From assembly GCF_921293095.1 (NCBI RefSeq), contig NC_060251.1, positions 61,831,585-61,895,584 of the forward strand: a stretch of 64,000 nt of DNA. The letters are read 5' to 3'. Of this stretch, positions 14,801 to 25,400 are shown one piece after another (position 1 is the first letter of the stretch; every line of letters begins with the position of its first letter). Below the pieces are notes generated by a model. That model ran no database searches. It was not told the DNA's origin and saw nothing but the letters and a program-made list of their open reading frames with translations. The stretch is from Ischnura elegans (lineage: Eukaryota; Arthropoda; Insecta; Odonata; Coenagrionidae). The translations under genes and the position numbers were made by a program.

Positions 14801-17800
14801 TCTGTCGCCGCACCACTCCTGTTCCTGTATATCTGTTCGCAACAGGTATATTGGCTATTATTTGCTCCACCTCCGGTAAAGCGACAATTCGCTATAGCGA
14901 GTGTTTATTAGTGCACCGTGGGGTGTCGTTATATCGAGGTTTCACTGTACTTAGTTACATAAAAGGTTAACGCGTGAGGTTTGGCAACACTGCTCCACGA
15001 GCAGACTCATGATGTCCACTCAGCAGAGGTCTGAGAGCGACTCACTGAAGCCACGCCTACTGTTTGCTGATTGGATAAGGCAACGTCACATGTCAAGAAA
15101 CTTTCCCTCCCTTCATCTCCACTTGCTTTGGCCACACCAGCTCACCCGCAGAGATAAAATGAACAGAGTATAACACATAAAATTGCAATTGAAATGGGTT
15201 AACTTCACTTATAATTCATCTCACTATAACAGTCAAATACCAAATCATTTCCAGTCAGAGGGAAGAATTCTTTACCTTTAACGTAAAATTTCAGGATAGC
15301 TGAAACACATGTGATGCATGCTAAGTTGAGGCTATGCACTTAGATTGAGTAATACCTATTGCAGAGATATACATAATTCCAATAGAAATGAAATTATGTT
15401 AAAAAATCAATTATTATTCAAAATATGCATTTTCATGAAAGAAAATCTTGGAGAACTACTAGACCTGAAGATAGAGCAATTCACAACTTTGGCATAGCAC
15501 CACTTTGTGAAAAATTGCTCCGATGAAGTTAATACACAGTCACAATCAAAAGTTTTAGGACAAAGTCTGAGGTTCCACTTCTCAAGGAAATTTAGTTTTC
15601 CTTACTCCTTTTGATGATCTTGGCGGTGCACAAAAAATATTTCAAAGGGATCAAACCACTAGTACATGAATGGCAAACATTTGCAAAGGGCGATGGGACA
15701 AAAAGTCCCGTCTGCGGTTCTAGTGTTAATCCCTGTGTTGGTTTTCAAAGTATCTCATTTCATCTCTCTGCAAATACAGGAATACCAATCTGGTGAAGAT
15801 CGAAGTGACCCCAATGACGAATATATTGAAATTGAAAATGATTCCGTTCATAAGGAACTTAATCAGCATGAGTCGAATGATTTGGTACAAGGTTTGAGTC
15901 TCTCTCAAATAGATTGTCATAAGATTATTAAACACTCCAGAAAAAAGCTATGAGCGAACATTTTTACCTTAACATTAATGTTTATCGATTGATAAAAAAG
16001 TCACTATTTGATTGATCACAATTTTAACTTGCAGTAACTGTATATAACCCTTACATAAATGAAATCATTCTGTATGGGCAGTATATAGGATAAAATTTCC
16101 CTTTAAATTCCTTCATAATCAAATTTTTTGATGATATAAGAGACAAAAAGAGGGTATCACGTAACTTTAAGGCTGATGTCATAGATAAAAACAGAGGTTA
16201 TTTTCTTATCCAGAGGCCAAAAGTTAGTCAAAAACATAGACATAGTCTCAAATTTAAGTCAACAAATTAGTTGTTCCCCAGTGTAATCAATAATTCTGAA
16301 ATCATATCTTTTCCGTAAATTAGTATTTCACCTCCTATTAAACATTAACACAGCTGTTATGACTCAGGGTGAAAAAGTGTTAAAATTAATGTCTTCATTT
16401 CCCGGTCAGAGGTTTATCATTTGTTGCTATCTTTAAATTTACTCCATTTTGTAAATTATCATTCCTCACTATTAAGAGTTTTCTGTAAAATGGTTAAGAG
16501 TTTGTAACAAAAAAATTTTGAACTGGGCTAGAGGGTAGTATACCATGTAGCATCAGTGTCCTATTTCATAGGGATCGGGTTTTGTGTAGGCTAGGGTATT
16601 GGCAATTCATTCAGAGTGGTGACGTAAGTTTTTCTGTGGAAGCTTGTTCCCAAGTTATTCTCTACATGAAGGGCACTGAAAGTATAGTACTCCTCCATCC
16701 ATTACATGTGGCATTAAACTGATGTCCCTGTGGTGCCTTTCATCAAGAGGAAAAAGCTCACACCAGCTAACCCTGCAACCTACCTTTTTAAACCTGTTCT
16801 CAAGGTGCAAATGACATTGTCTGTCAGTTGCCTCTACCCAATACAGTACCTGACCATGAGTTCAAATTTGAATGTATTTCTTATTCCCACCTCTAATAAC
16901 TCTCACGATGCAATTGGCTGAATTTCTGATCTAATTCATAAACCTGAGAAGATCCCAGAATCATCAATCTAACTCCCTAAAATGATTTATCTAATTTCAT
17001 CAACCTTTGGGGTTGAAAATTGAGTTTGGGGTTTAAGTGGTGCCACAAACTTTGACCTAAAACATTTGAAAGTGACTATACATATAATAACAGATACTTT
17101 AAAAAGAGCAAACTAAGACATCAAGAAGAAATACAAAATATTTAAGGAGATCCAGGAAAAATAAGTCACACCTCAAACAAAAATAACTAACAAAACCAAA
17201 TTGATTGGGCCAATATCTTCTAGAATATCCATTTTGATGTCAGAGAACCTAGTGAACAAGCATGTTAAGGAAGTACTTAGTATTCAATGATTTATCAATG
17301 TTGAAATTGAAATTCTAGTTAGATTATCAGTGACAGTCAAAGTGCTAAGGGTGAAGATTAGATCCTTCACAGTGGTTCCCTACCCGAGGTCCACTGAGAC
17401 CTTATAGTGGTCTGAAAAAATAATAATTTAAGGAATAAAAACAAAATAAATAAGATGCATATACCATTCCCAGAGTCATCTAGTGACATTTTACTGCATC
17501 TCCTTCAAATTTGGTTAAGGAGAAAAAGCTTATAAAGGGTTGTAACAGATGGGGTATTAAGGGGAAAGGGATTGGTCTTTACTTGATTCAATTTTGGGTA
17601 GAAAATATCTCTTCTAATGTTCCATGCCAAATAATAACGCTAAAACAAAGTCTTCCCACTGGAAATATGTGAATGAAGTACACACAATTTCATACAAATC
17701 AAAGGGGAAAAATATAACACTGGAAACACTACAAACAAAAGTACCAATTGCTGACAGATGACATCACTAACAATCATACATATAAATTTCCATGGCCTTC

Positions 17801-19026
17801 ACAAATTAAAATCAATCTTAAACATTAACAAAGTAGGAAAATGCATCAGGCCTAAGCTATTTAATATTTTTTGTAGAGCATAAAAGGGCTGAGTTCTCAA
17901 TACAATTCTTTGAAAAGCAGCAAGGAGTTAAAAATTGCCATAACTATATCATTAACCAAAACGTGGTTTCACATCAATAATTATTTGTATTTAGAAAATA
18001 AAAATTAATAACTAAGTACTTCTTTCATAGTGCTACTAACATAAGTGAAAAGATGACAAAATACCATTATTATACATAGGCGGGAAATTAATCGAAAATT
18101 TTACACACCTATAAGGGCATTTACAATTGAAATGTTAGAAAACAAAATTTTTAATTCCGACTTCAGATGGAAGAAAGTCAAGACTAAAGAGTTAGGAATT
18201 AGAGATAACAATAATATATGAGATTTAATTACAGTGATTAGGAATATATAAATTCATTCGTAGTCTCAGAAATGACACACAACGCATATTTTCACAAAAA
18301 TATTTTAGAGAAATATTTTCTTAGCTAACAACTGTCACATTAAGTTGTAACAAGAGAATATGAAGCAACAAAAACGTGATTTTCACTTCAAGTTCAATTC
18401 TCGTACATAAATACGAATTACATAGAATAGTATTTATAAAATGCTTTTTCTTGCTCTTATCACGCTAAAGTGAATGAGTGGCCAATCCACGATCAAGTCA
18501 TTAGTGCATGGATCATCAAAACTACATCACTACAACATTAGTAATCATAATCGAGAAATATAAACGGCTTGGTAATTAAATCGCTCACAGCAGACATGTT
18601 GGCTATTTACACATTTTGGTGTTTACGTTGATCATGGTGCCTGTTATTTAAACAGTTCACGACAGTTCGCACAGCATATTTTGATCCTCATATGGTGCAT
18701 GCCAATTAAGTCAAACATATAAATGATTACCAAACGAACAACAATTGTTCAAGCTACAACTAAATGTAGATGCTATACCGTCAGACCCAATCGATGAAGC
18801 TACAACATGGACCCACCACTTTCCATTAACAATATTCACAACTCTTTAACTACAGCTACTTCAACAAAAAGGGAAATAAGGTATATTAATTCGAACTCAG
18901 CACTGTGCCAGAACTCCAGAGAATGAGGTCGTATACACCACTATAGTACTACTGACAAAATAAAAAAGTTGAATTTCACGAACCCAAAATAAGCCTCGAA
19001 ACTTCCGATGGTAGCAAAGCTTCCAT
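2575..19026 (-). CDS. NPAT: NPAT homologue, 5' half, seven exons (partial; continues beyond the left edge)
   Basis: NPAT is the nuclear coactivator of replication-dependent histone genes. It acts at histone locus bodies, and its N-terminal LisH region is needed for that role. Exons, in coding order, are 19026-18984, 13994-13824, 13661-13516, 9941-9770, 6873-6174, 3674-3569 and 2857-2575. All junctions are GT-AG and all phases agree, giving 540 codons plus one base. Residues 1-15 read MEALLPSEVSRLILG and continue into GYLEEQ, which lines up with the start of vertebrate NPAT (LLPSDVARLVLGYLQQ). The next conserved block ends in ILNEY. Residues 179-410 are Ser/Thr/Pro-rich and low in complexity, as in the family's middle region. 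Vertebrate NPAT is about 1,400 residues, so well over half is missing to the left. The start has a good context (accATGg). Introns 3 and 4 hold mariner, MITE and fold-back insertions. The N-terminal identification is strong; the later exons rest on phase and open frame. Confidence 0.9.
3034..3234. repeat. 201-bp near-perfect palindrome (fold-back element)
   Basis: Arms of about 99 bp start gaaagaaaattaatttccca and meet at about 3134; only a handful of mismatches (for example agcacgggg against ccccatgtt). A 13-bp direct repeat, aaatacacatatg, occurs at 3022-3034 and 3273-3285 and could be a target duplication, though 38 bp of other sequence lies inside its right copy. No hammerhead core is seen. 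It lies in NPAT intron 6. Confidence 0.88.
3569..3674 (-). CDS. NPAT: NPAT exon 6
   Basis: Acceptor acatttcag, donor gtatgt; 106 nt, phase 2 in and phase 0 out. It encodes a strongly basic peptide beginning AKRKTKPTPLK and ending VKINPK. A nuclear-localisation role is possible but not shown. Confidence 0.72.
4205..4870. mobile_element. 660-bp dispersed repeat, copy 1
   Basis: Begins gggaagtttccttcatgaaa and ends taggaaaccacccc; the short terminal inverted repeat is of the gggtagtttcct type. The interior shares ggcattgattgcgattngtt, then gccactccacgtgacgtcac-like sequence and a gctagtagggtact block with the copies at 23026 and 61199. Superfamily unclear. Confidence 0.75.
5514..6099. mobile_element. 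pogo/Tigger-like MITE, copy 1
   Basis: Ends cagtggaacctcgataaaac and, inverted, cagtggaacctcgttaaagc; flanked by TA on both sides. About 586 bp, non-coding. It is closely related to 8595-9176 and, in inverse orientation, to 14366-14947. It lies in NPAT intron 5. Confidence 0.88.
6174..6873 (-). CDS. NPAT: NPAT exon 5 (large low-complexity exon)
   Basis: Acceptor atttctag, donor gtaagt; 700 nt open throughout, phase 1 in and phase 2 out. It encodes an acidic segment (DEAEEEN), then a long Ser/Thr/Ala/Pro-rich stretch ending TPRRSA. This matches the disordered middle of NPAT in character only, not by alignable sequence. Confidence 0.78.
7695..7733 (-). ncRNA. Hammerhead ribozyme motif, left arm
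   Basis: This is the same 39 nt as the right-arm copy, on the opposite strand, identical base for base: core at 7730-7724, GAAA before the CCCGGG stem, C17 at 7698. Both copies are convergent with respect to the fold-back ends. Confidence 0.8.
8166..8204 (+). ncRNA. Hammerhead ribozyme motif, right arm
   Basis: Core CTGACGA at 8169-8175, stem II GTAAC/GTTAC (8177-8181 with 8185-8189) closed by a CAA loop, GAAA at 8190-8193, stem III CCC/GGG with an A-U closing pair, U16.1 at 8200, C17 at 8201 (predicted cleavage after it), and stem I CAC/GTG (8166-8168 with 8202-8204). All invariant core bases are present. The loop-less, palindromic stem III suggests it may work as a dimer. Confidence 0.8.
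8418..9570. mobile_element. Non-autonomous DNA element with CAGGGTGTCC ends, interrupted by a MITE
   Basis: Starts cagggtgtccagccaatcaa and ends gttttcctggttgctgtaca, the diverged inverse. Without the pogo-like MITE at 8595-9176 it is about 570 bp. Related to 23955-24650. Confidence 0.7.
8595..9176. mobile_element. pogo/Tigger-like MITE, copy 2
   Basis: Ends cagtgcaacctcgatataac and, inverted, cagtggaacctcgttaaagc; TA at each flank. It is nested inside the element at 8418-9570, so it is the younger insertion. Confidence 0.88.
9770..9941 (-). CDS. NPAT: NPAT exon 4
   Basis: Acceptor ctcttccag, donor gtgagt; 172 nt, phase 0 in and phase 1 out. It encodes a basic Ser/Thr/Pro-rich stretch beginning LKSSKPRHGG. 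The next exon completes the split codon as Val. Confidence 0.75.
10256..10360. mobile_element. SINE-related fragment ending in poly-A
   Basis: Shares cagagaaaaaatcattcgcc and gttatcaccgtggctagtcc with the SINE at 24150-24335, though the two modules are in a different relative orientation. A run of 19 A at 10342-10360 forms the end. Confidence 0.5.
11413..12206. mobile_element. Second pogo/Tigger-like element, 794 bp
   Basis: Terminal repeats cagtgagtcctcgttctacg and, inverted, cagtgagtcctcgtttaacg, flanked by TA. It is distinct in sequence from the 580-bp family. No transposase motif was seen inside. It lies in NPAT intron 3 just before the mariner relic. Confidence 0.88.
12492..13060 (+). 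pseudogene. Decayed mariner-family transposase
   Basis: Successive frames give the mariner order: LLDYLEGDENFLDEFIT, then TRDKSW (usual TGDETW, first catalytic Asp kept), YNPKTKQQLSQW, HGIAHFPEHQTEPSQ, HHEFAPAHTA (usual HHDNAPAHTA, second catalytic Asp lost), and PYAPDLAPCDFFVL (third Asp kept). Frameshifts separate the blocks, so it is inactive. A tract near 13215-13245 (ccggttatttttggttctcc) looks like the decayed 3' terminal repeat. It lies in NPAT intron 3, opposite to the gene. Confidence 0.85.
13516..13661 (-). CDS. NPAT: NPAT exon 3
   Basis: Acceptor ccttttag, donor gtaaga; 146 nt ending in phase 0. It encodes a Gln/Lys-rich segment starting VQERIQKLPDS and ending NITVPSQ. No named domain is seen. 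Placement rests on the phase match with exons 2 and 4. Confidence 0.75.
13824..13994 (-). CDS. NPAT: NPAT exon 2 (LisH core)
   Basis: Acceptor ttttttctag is followed by codons for YLEEQSC, then TFLETCPHLKE, ending with ILNEYCLIYTI. The spacing from GYL to TF is the same as in vertebrate NPAT, and the ILNEY block is shared. The donor is gttggt, off-consensus. Length 171 nt, phase 1 in and phase 1 out. Confidence 0.9.
14136..14157. repeat. (GA)n microsatellite
   Basis: Eleven GA repeats in NPAT intron 1; on the coding strand it is a CT tract about 140 bp upstream of the exon 2 acceptor. Confidence 0.95.
14366..14947. mobile_element. pogo/Tigger-like MITE, copy 3 (inverse orientation)
   Basis: Ends cagtggaacctcgttaaagc and, inverted, cagtgaaacctcgatataac; TA flanks. 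It carries the same interior as copies 1 and 2 in reverse. It lies in NPAT intron 1. Confidence 0.88.
14948..18983. other. NPAT intron 1, plain sequence
   Basis: About 4 kb of A/T-rich DNA with no repeat structure that I can recognise. CpG is very scarce until about 18.4 kb, then rises toward the promoter. Confidence 0.6.
18984..19026 (-). CDS. NPAT: NPAT exon 1 (start codon and beginning of LisH)
   Basis: This 43-nt exon encodes MEALLPSEVSRLIL plus the first base of a Gly codon. It is too short to stand out as an ORF and was found by searching for the expected NPAT N-terminus. The donor is gttcgt, a weak match to consensus. The phase (1) fits exon 2 exactly. Confidence 0.88.
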
Positions 19027-19389
19027 GGTAGGTGACAAAAATGCTCCTTAAAATGAATATCCTTAGTTTCAGGGTAACTTTGAAACGCATAAATCCACAA
19101 ACATTGCCGATTGAAACATCTTTCTGAATAGCCTCTATTCAAACTCGACATCACTCGACATACTCCAAGTAGATGGAGTAATGGCGCCAACCTGATCGTA
19201 TTTTCGTTGATCATTTGTCAAGAAAATCAAAACAATTGTCGCTCAGCTTACGAGAAATTCAGCAAATTTCCTTGTTGCTATGAAAATTTCTAGCGAATAT
19301 CAAAATTATCAATAAATGCGCAATGCGAGTGGTTCGAGTAGTGATGAGGAACTCCCAAGTTACACAATCGTAGTTATTGAGTCAACATC
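19027..19389. promoter_or_regulatory. Candidate bidirectional promoter between NPAT and MFSD9
   Basis: These 363 bp separate two divergent start codons and must contain both 5' leaders and the core promoter(s). By hand count, 18841-19440 has about 20 CpG, against 2 in 600 bp inside NPAT intron 1 (17041-17640). That fits an unmethylated promoter island. I see no clear TATA box. A minus-strand ORF that overlaps the region is discussed under rejected items. Confidence 0.7.
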
Positions 19390-19431
19390 ATGGCACGCTT
19401 AGATAATGTCTTGTTTTTTATTTCTTTCTTG
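19390..19431 (+). CDS. MFSD9: MFSD9 exon 1
   Basis: A 42-nt exon encoding MARLDNVLFFISFL, the beginning of transmembrane helix 1. Donor gtgagg, phase 0. It joins to DLF of exon 2 to recreate the conserved FLDLFG-type helix of the family. Confidence 0.88.
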
Positions 19432-22400
19432 GTGAGGTCACCGAAATACAGGAAACTCTTGTTTAATGGATTTGTAATAATTTGAATTTAGTAATATCTT
19501 TAGCCTCATTTCGTAGGACTTATTTGCTGCTAGCCTGACCGTTCCATTATTATCCGGCCACATTAAAGCTCTTGGGGCTTCACACGCACTAATTGGCCTG
19601 GTTAGCTCAACGTACGCAGTTTTACAATTTTTCAGTGGCCCAGTGGTTGTGAGTGTTGTTGTTCTTACCTGATGTGTATAGCAGTAAACCCTTTTTCTTT
19701 CCATTTTCATCTGTACCCTATGCTACTTGTCACGATTACATGGTTTATTTTACTCGTTAATCTTTTTTAAAGGGGAGCTGGAGTGATATAAAGGGGAGAA
19801 GAACTATTCTGTTATTAACGCTGATTTGCTGTTCCTTGTGCTATTTATCCTTAGGATTCGCCATTAACATACTAACTATTATTTGTATTCGAGTGGTTTT
19901 AGGTAGGGTTGCAGATTTTTATTATCACCTTTATTTTGATTTAATGTAGTTTTTATTGTGTTGAATTGCCATATTGCTTTTACTTATACCTATTTTAGGG
20001 ACTTTGAAGCATACTCAGTCCTTATGCAGAGCGATATTATCCGATGTTGTACCCCCAGAGACATTGACTGAAGTGTTTGGGCGATACAATGCAATATCAG
20101 GCATTGGGTTCATCATTGGACCAGTAATAGGTGGACATCTTGCAGAATATCAGCATGGATTTTTCTATGTTTGTTGTTTGTCCAGCATCATCTTTATAAT
20201 CAATTTGTGTAAGATGATTTTTTTTATTTTAAATTTAATTAGGGAAATTATCATCAGCTGAAACATGCCCTTGTAGTTTCATTGGAATTAATAAGGAGCC
20301 CGTAAAGGAAATTTTCAGGTTTCATCTTTTGAGGAAAAATTAATGTTAAGTCAGAGCTGGGATTAAAGCTAATGACTTATGTGGAAGTCATAGGCAAAAT
20401 AATAATTTTTTGGGAAACCAAGACTGAAGTTACACCAAGTAATCTACGTCATCCCCATGGTGGTAGCACCAAATGTGCAAAACAATTAGGGTTACAGGCA
20501 ATTCATTGAGTAGGTCAGAAATTGAAAAAAAAAACTAATTTCATTCTTACTCTATGATTTATTCAGTAGCTTTTAAAAACCAAGACTGTTTAGTTCACAA
20601 ATGAAGCACTCATACTTACATTTTTAAGGGGGGAAATGGTTTGAACTTTAATTGCCTGTATCAGACAGTATTTACTTTTTATGTTTGCGACATATGTCTA
20701 TCTAAATATAGTCATTTAACTATAGATTTGTAATTGTATTCTCGTATCATTTGAAATTTAGATGCTGGATATTTTACACTTTTGTTGCTCAGTTATTTCT
20801 CGAAATAGAAAAGGAGCCCAAATTTTCCACGAGAGGACTTCATGACAGCTTAAATTTTTTTCAGGTATTGCTCTGATTTTCATACCAAAATCCAAGCAAA
20901 GAAACAAAAATGAAGGACAGAGGATGGAGGCATCTCTCTGGGGGAGCATCTCAATGGCAGTAAATCACTTGCGGTACATGAATTGGTCCTTGTACTGGGA
21001 TGCCTTCAGCCTCAAGGCAATGCTTGCTTTCAGTGTCTCAATACTGTATGCTAACTACTCTCTCACACTACAAGAACGATTTGATTTGACACCATCAGCA
21101 ATTGGGTACTCAATATCATTTCAGGTAACAGAAATTTATTTTTTCAGAAGGCTATGAAAGTCAGCGTTGGTTCTGCTTCTAGGAAATTTCCTTGAGCTTC
21201 ATACATTCACAGTGTTCATTGATTAATCCCTACTGCCATGAGAATACACATGATATGCATCCGCACTAAAAAAAGCTAAATATTGAAGAAACAAATATGG
21301 AAAAATATGCTTGACAGCACTATATGCCTAAAGTCAGAAGTAGACTCTTGAGGAAGAGTAGGAGGAACATCATCCTCAGCTTTATCACATTTAAGAAGCA
21401 ATAATTTATTTGGCTAGAAACAGAACATAACCTGTTAGTTTTAAGCCCACATACCTATATATGAAGGCCAGAAATTAATATATTTTAACTACTGCACAAA
21501 CTCAGCTGTCATGCTAATGGTGCTCAACTGGGTGTGAGGAAGAAAGATTGAAATCTCCTCGACTACAGCATCAGAACATGTAGAAAAAAATGCAGCCAGT
21601 GGCCTGAGAAATAAGTAGGGGGTGCTGCGGTAGGTGAAAAGCCAAAGAGGAAGTCCTAACCTGTTGCTACAATAAATGTTCACACTCACTGTGCACTTGT
21701 GGGCAACTCCCAAAAGATATTCTGCTGGTTAGTCTGTGGTTGTTTCTGTTAACAATGTCAAACGCAAATGCTCTAGCTTTCTAAGTTCTGTTATAATTAC
21801 AGTGAAACCTCGATTTTACATTCCCCCATTATACATTTTTCCTGATTTTGCACAGTTTTTATCAGGTCCCAAACAATACCGCCTTTAGAAAATGATACTC
21901 TATTTTACAATATCCTCAATTCTGCACTTCTTGTAAGTGGTCCATTCAAAAGTGTAAAATAGAGGTTTCACTGTAGTTGTTTCAGGCATGACTTTATGGA
22001 ATCTACTTGACATAATGAAAAGTAAAGAAAACTACATATGTAATTTCACATTAATAATTTCACAAAATATCAATCTCTGTCTTCTGTGCATCTGTACCAG
22101 ATGATGACGTGCCTCGTGGAAACCTAGGTTGTATATTTAATATTTCTGTAGAACTACAAAGTCTTCTTTACTTTCCATTATATTCTTAAGTTCTGCCTTT
22201 AGCCTCAGGATTGTGGTGATCTGCACACAAACATGCTACCTAATGGCATGCCTCAAGCAGGAGGCATCTAAAGTCACCATGGCGAAAGATGACTGATGAC
22301 AGTTTCATAATGGAAAGGGCTGGGTGGGACCTTGTGAACCCTACACCAATAGCTGAGGCCATTCACCATCTCATCCCTCTGCCAACCCTGCACGCATTAC

Positions 22401-25400
22401 ATACGGCCGCTAAGGAGTCTTTATGAGTCCCTAACTATACCTACCTTAGCTTAGACAAGATACATGGCAGCAATGCCTCCTCTCCTTCCCCTTTTGTGCT
22501 GGCTGTCATAAGACTTCTTTCGCCTTGTTTACTGTAGCAAGAGGAGGAAATTGGGGAGCTTCAGCTATATATTTTTTTCATGGTGCTGAAAGTTGAATTC
22601 ATCATTACTAGAGATGGGTCGAATAGCAGATTTCTCAAATTCGAATAGTAGATCATGGCTCGAATACTCGAATATCTCAATTTTCGAATACCTTGAATAC
22701 TAGAATTGCACAAAGCATATTAAATTTCATTTATCTATTTCACTTGATGAATATATAAATAAATAGGTATTTACCAAATACATATTAAAAATCAACTTTT
22801 TATTTCCAATTTAATGTAAGTATTTGCATCAATAACATCATTAAAACGAAGAATCATTAAAAACTAGGGATGGGTTGAATTGCAAATTTCTCAAACTCGA
22901 ACATTAAATCATAGCTCGAATATTCGAATATCTCAAATTTGGAATACCTCAAATACTAGAATTGTGCAAATGGTACCAAATGTTCATTTTCAGATTCCCC
23001 ACAAAGTAACCTGATTTTCAGCCAATAGGGTAGTTTCCTATTATTTTTTTATTGCCTAAATTGAAAGATTATTACTCTTGGAGTACGTATTTCAAGCTTT
23101 TAGATTTTTTAATGACGATATCTACTTTTCGCGATTAAATGAAAAGTGAAAATTTTCAAGCGCGCGAAAACGCGTCGCTTAAGTATGAATGTCGGGAAGT
23201 CTCTCCGCGTGACGTATTTCTGGTTCCCCCTCCCGCCCTGCGAGGTGACCTTGAGGCGAGGCTTAGCGCTGATACGACGCAGGCTGCTAGCGGCTAGCCT
23301 AGTACCCTGCTGACTGGTAGCGCTTGGCTTAAATAAGGATTATTAATAACTTATCAAACGAGGAAAACTTTCCGACCTTAGCCAGTTTTAATAAGTGATT
23401 GTTAAGACATGTTTCCCTGAGCTCTGCGCCTCATGCATGCAATGGTTACCTCAGACGACGTATAACTCCTATCTTCTCCTATAGAAACTAGGTCCCTGTG
23501 ACGTCACGTGGAGTGGCATCGCATGGGCGCCAATCTGGCCCTTTTCAAATGAGGATAAAAATGGACCATTGCCATTCGTCTAAACCGGTATTTCTAAAAC
23601 GAAATAATTTGTATATTATGAATACAGTAATGGTGGGTAACAAATCGCAATCAATGCCTTTCGTTTTCTTTGATGAAGGAAACTACCCTATTATAGACTC
23701 AAAAATTATCTTCATCCAATAGCTGGCCTCAGTGGCAATAGAATTTAGTCCTTGCCTGCAAAACCAGAAGACACAGGTTTCAATCCCACGTGGGTAGATT
23801 TTTCACCACCCCTGGCACGAATTTTTGTGATTGTGCACTTTTTTAATAATTAGAGAGGACTATTCGCATGATTAAAGTAGTTATGTACTAAAAATATATT
23901 TTTATAAATTTATTTTGGCATTAAGAATTTGTTTCTAACGCTGAATGTATTAATCAGTGTCCAGCCAATCAAAGTAGAAAAATTCATGCATAATTCCCAG
24001 TTTTCCTGGGAAATTTAAAAAAAATTCCTGGTTAATTTGATGTGATTACTACGATAGAAAATAACACCCAAAATTACTTCAATGATTTTGAATAATATTA
24101 TATTTATTCCTTGTAAATATTATTATATGATAAGGAATAGGATAATTTAAGTACATATACTGGGACTAGCCAGGGTGATAACTTTACGGGAGTCAACCGC
24201 AATGCACAAATTGTGTGAAAAATCCTCTGAGAAAAAAATCATTCGCCTTGACTGGGATTCGAACCCGGATCCCTCAATTTCCTTCCAAGTGCTTTAGCCA
24301 GTTTAGCTACCAGTTTAGCTACCTAAGGCTTCAACCTTATAAGTACATATTGATGTCACCTGGCATTCTATTCTTTGTGTTTTTGAATCTTACTTGAGTC
24401 AAGAGTGTTAGAAATTTCGATTCTGTTTTCTTGTCTGACATTACACGTTTCGATGCGGCTGTAAAAATCTACTAACCTACGGCACTTAAAATTATGACAA
24501 AAACATTGTAGGCCGGAAAATGGGCATTGAACTGGCAAGAGCTTATGTGAAATGAATTTGATATAAAAGATTTTGATATTCCCAGTTGGAGCAAAAGTTC
24601 ATGAATAATTCATGCACAATTCCCCATTTTCCTGGTTGTTGGACACCCTGTTAATTGCAATCCATTCTGTTATCCCAGCAGTGATGCGATACTCTTTCAT
24701 TGCTCCTAATTGTCTCCGTGATTGAACTCGAGGAAGGATTCCAGCCGAGATCCTGCTTAACACTTTTTTTCACAGTGAATTTTAACACCCAGCAAAATTT
24801 GCTGTTTAAACCTCCATTTGCAACAGGGGTCATGCACTGGGACCCAAAAATGCAATTCATCAATAGAATTTGGTGGATGGAAGGGGAAGAAAGATGTGAA
24901 GGAAAATTTTTTACCCTGTTATACGTACCCAGGCGGCACAAACCATCAAATTTCTTTTTGGCAGCTGGATGTCATCCATATGCTAAGAGTATGAGTGCAT
25001 CCTTTCATATAGATGCCATCCATATGCCGGTCCGCTGTCAAGGGGATGCGGAAGAGAGATACCGCCGCACTTAGAGAGATGCCGTGAGGATGATGATGCA
25101 CGAAAGTGCTGCCATCTAACGGCCGAAAATTGAACTCGATCGAACTGGTATTCGCATATTGCTTGTCTGGTTCTCTTTATATCATGATTGTTTTAAACTA
25201 CTCGGGATAAATCAGAGCACGTTTTATTTTATGAGTATAACTTTAATGACTCAGCATAAAACAAGAGACAGGCGAACACAGGAATACAGGCGTACACAAG
25301 ACAACATATGAGAACTTCAGTACAACATTGCTATCCATCGGAGTCCAAAACAAACGCAGATTTCAAATCCAGGAGAGTAGAGGCCAATGAGTGAGCGAGG

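Noticed and set aside
18897-19214. Minus-strand ORF of 105 codons overlapping the NPAT start region
   Set aside because: It reads through NPAT exon 1 in a different frame and does not give an NPAT-like N-terminus. Its possible early donor (gtatgt near 19171) is in the wrong phase for exon 2.
24240-24300. Possible tRNA gene (ggttcgaatcccagtca)
   Set aside because: B box present but no matching acceptor stem or anticodon arm is evident, and the same head recurs elsewhere with a SINE-like body.
24700-25074. 124-codon plus-strand ORF in MFSD9 intron 5
   Set aside because: No recognisable domain; overlapped by a 96-codon ORF on the other strand; in a transposon-rich intron.
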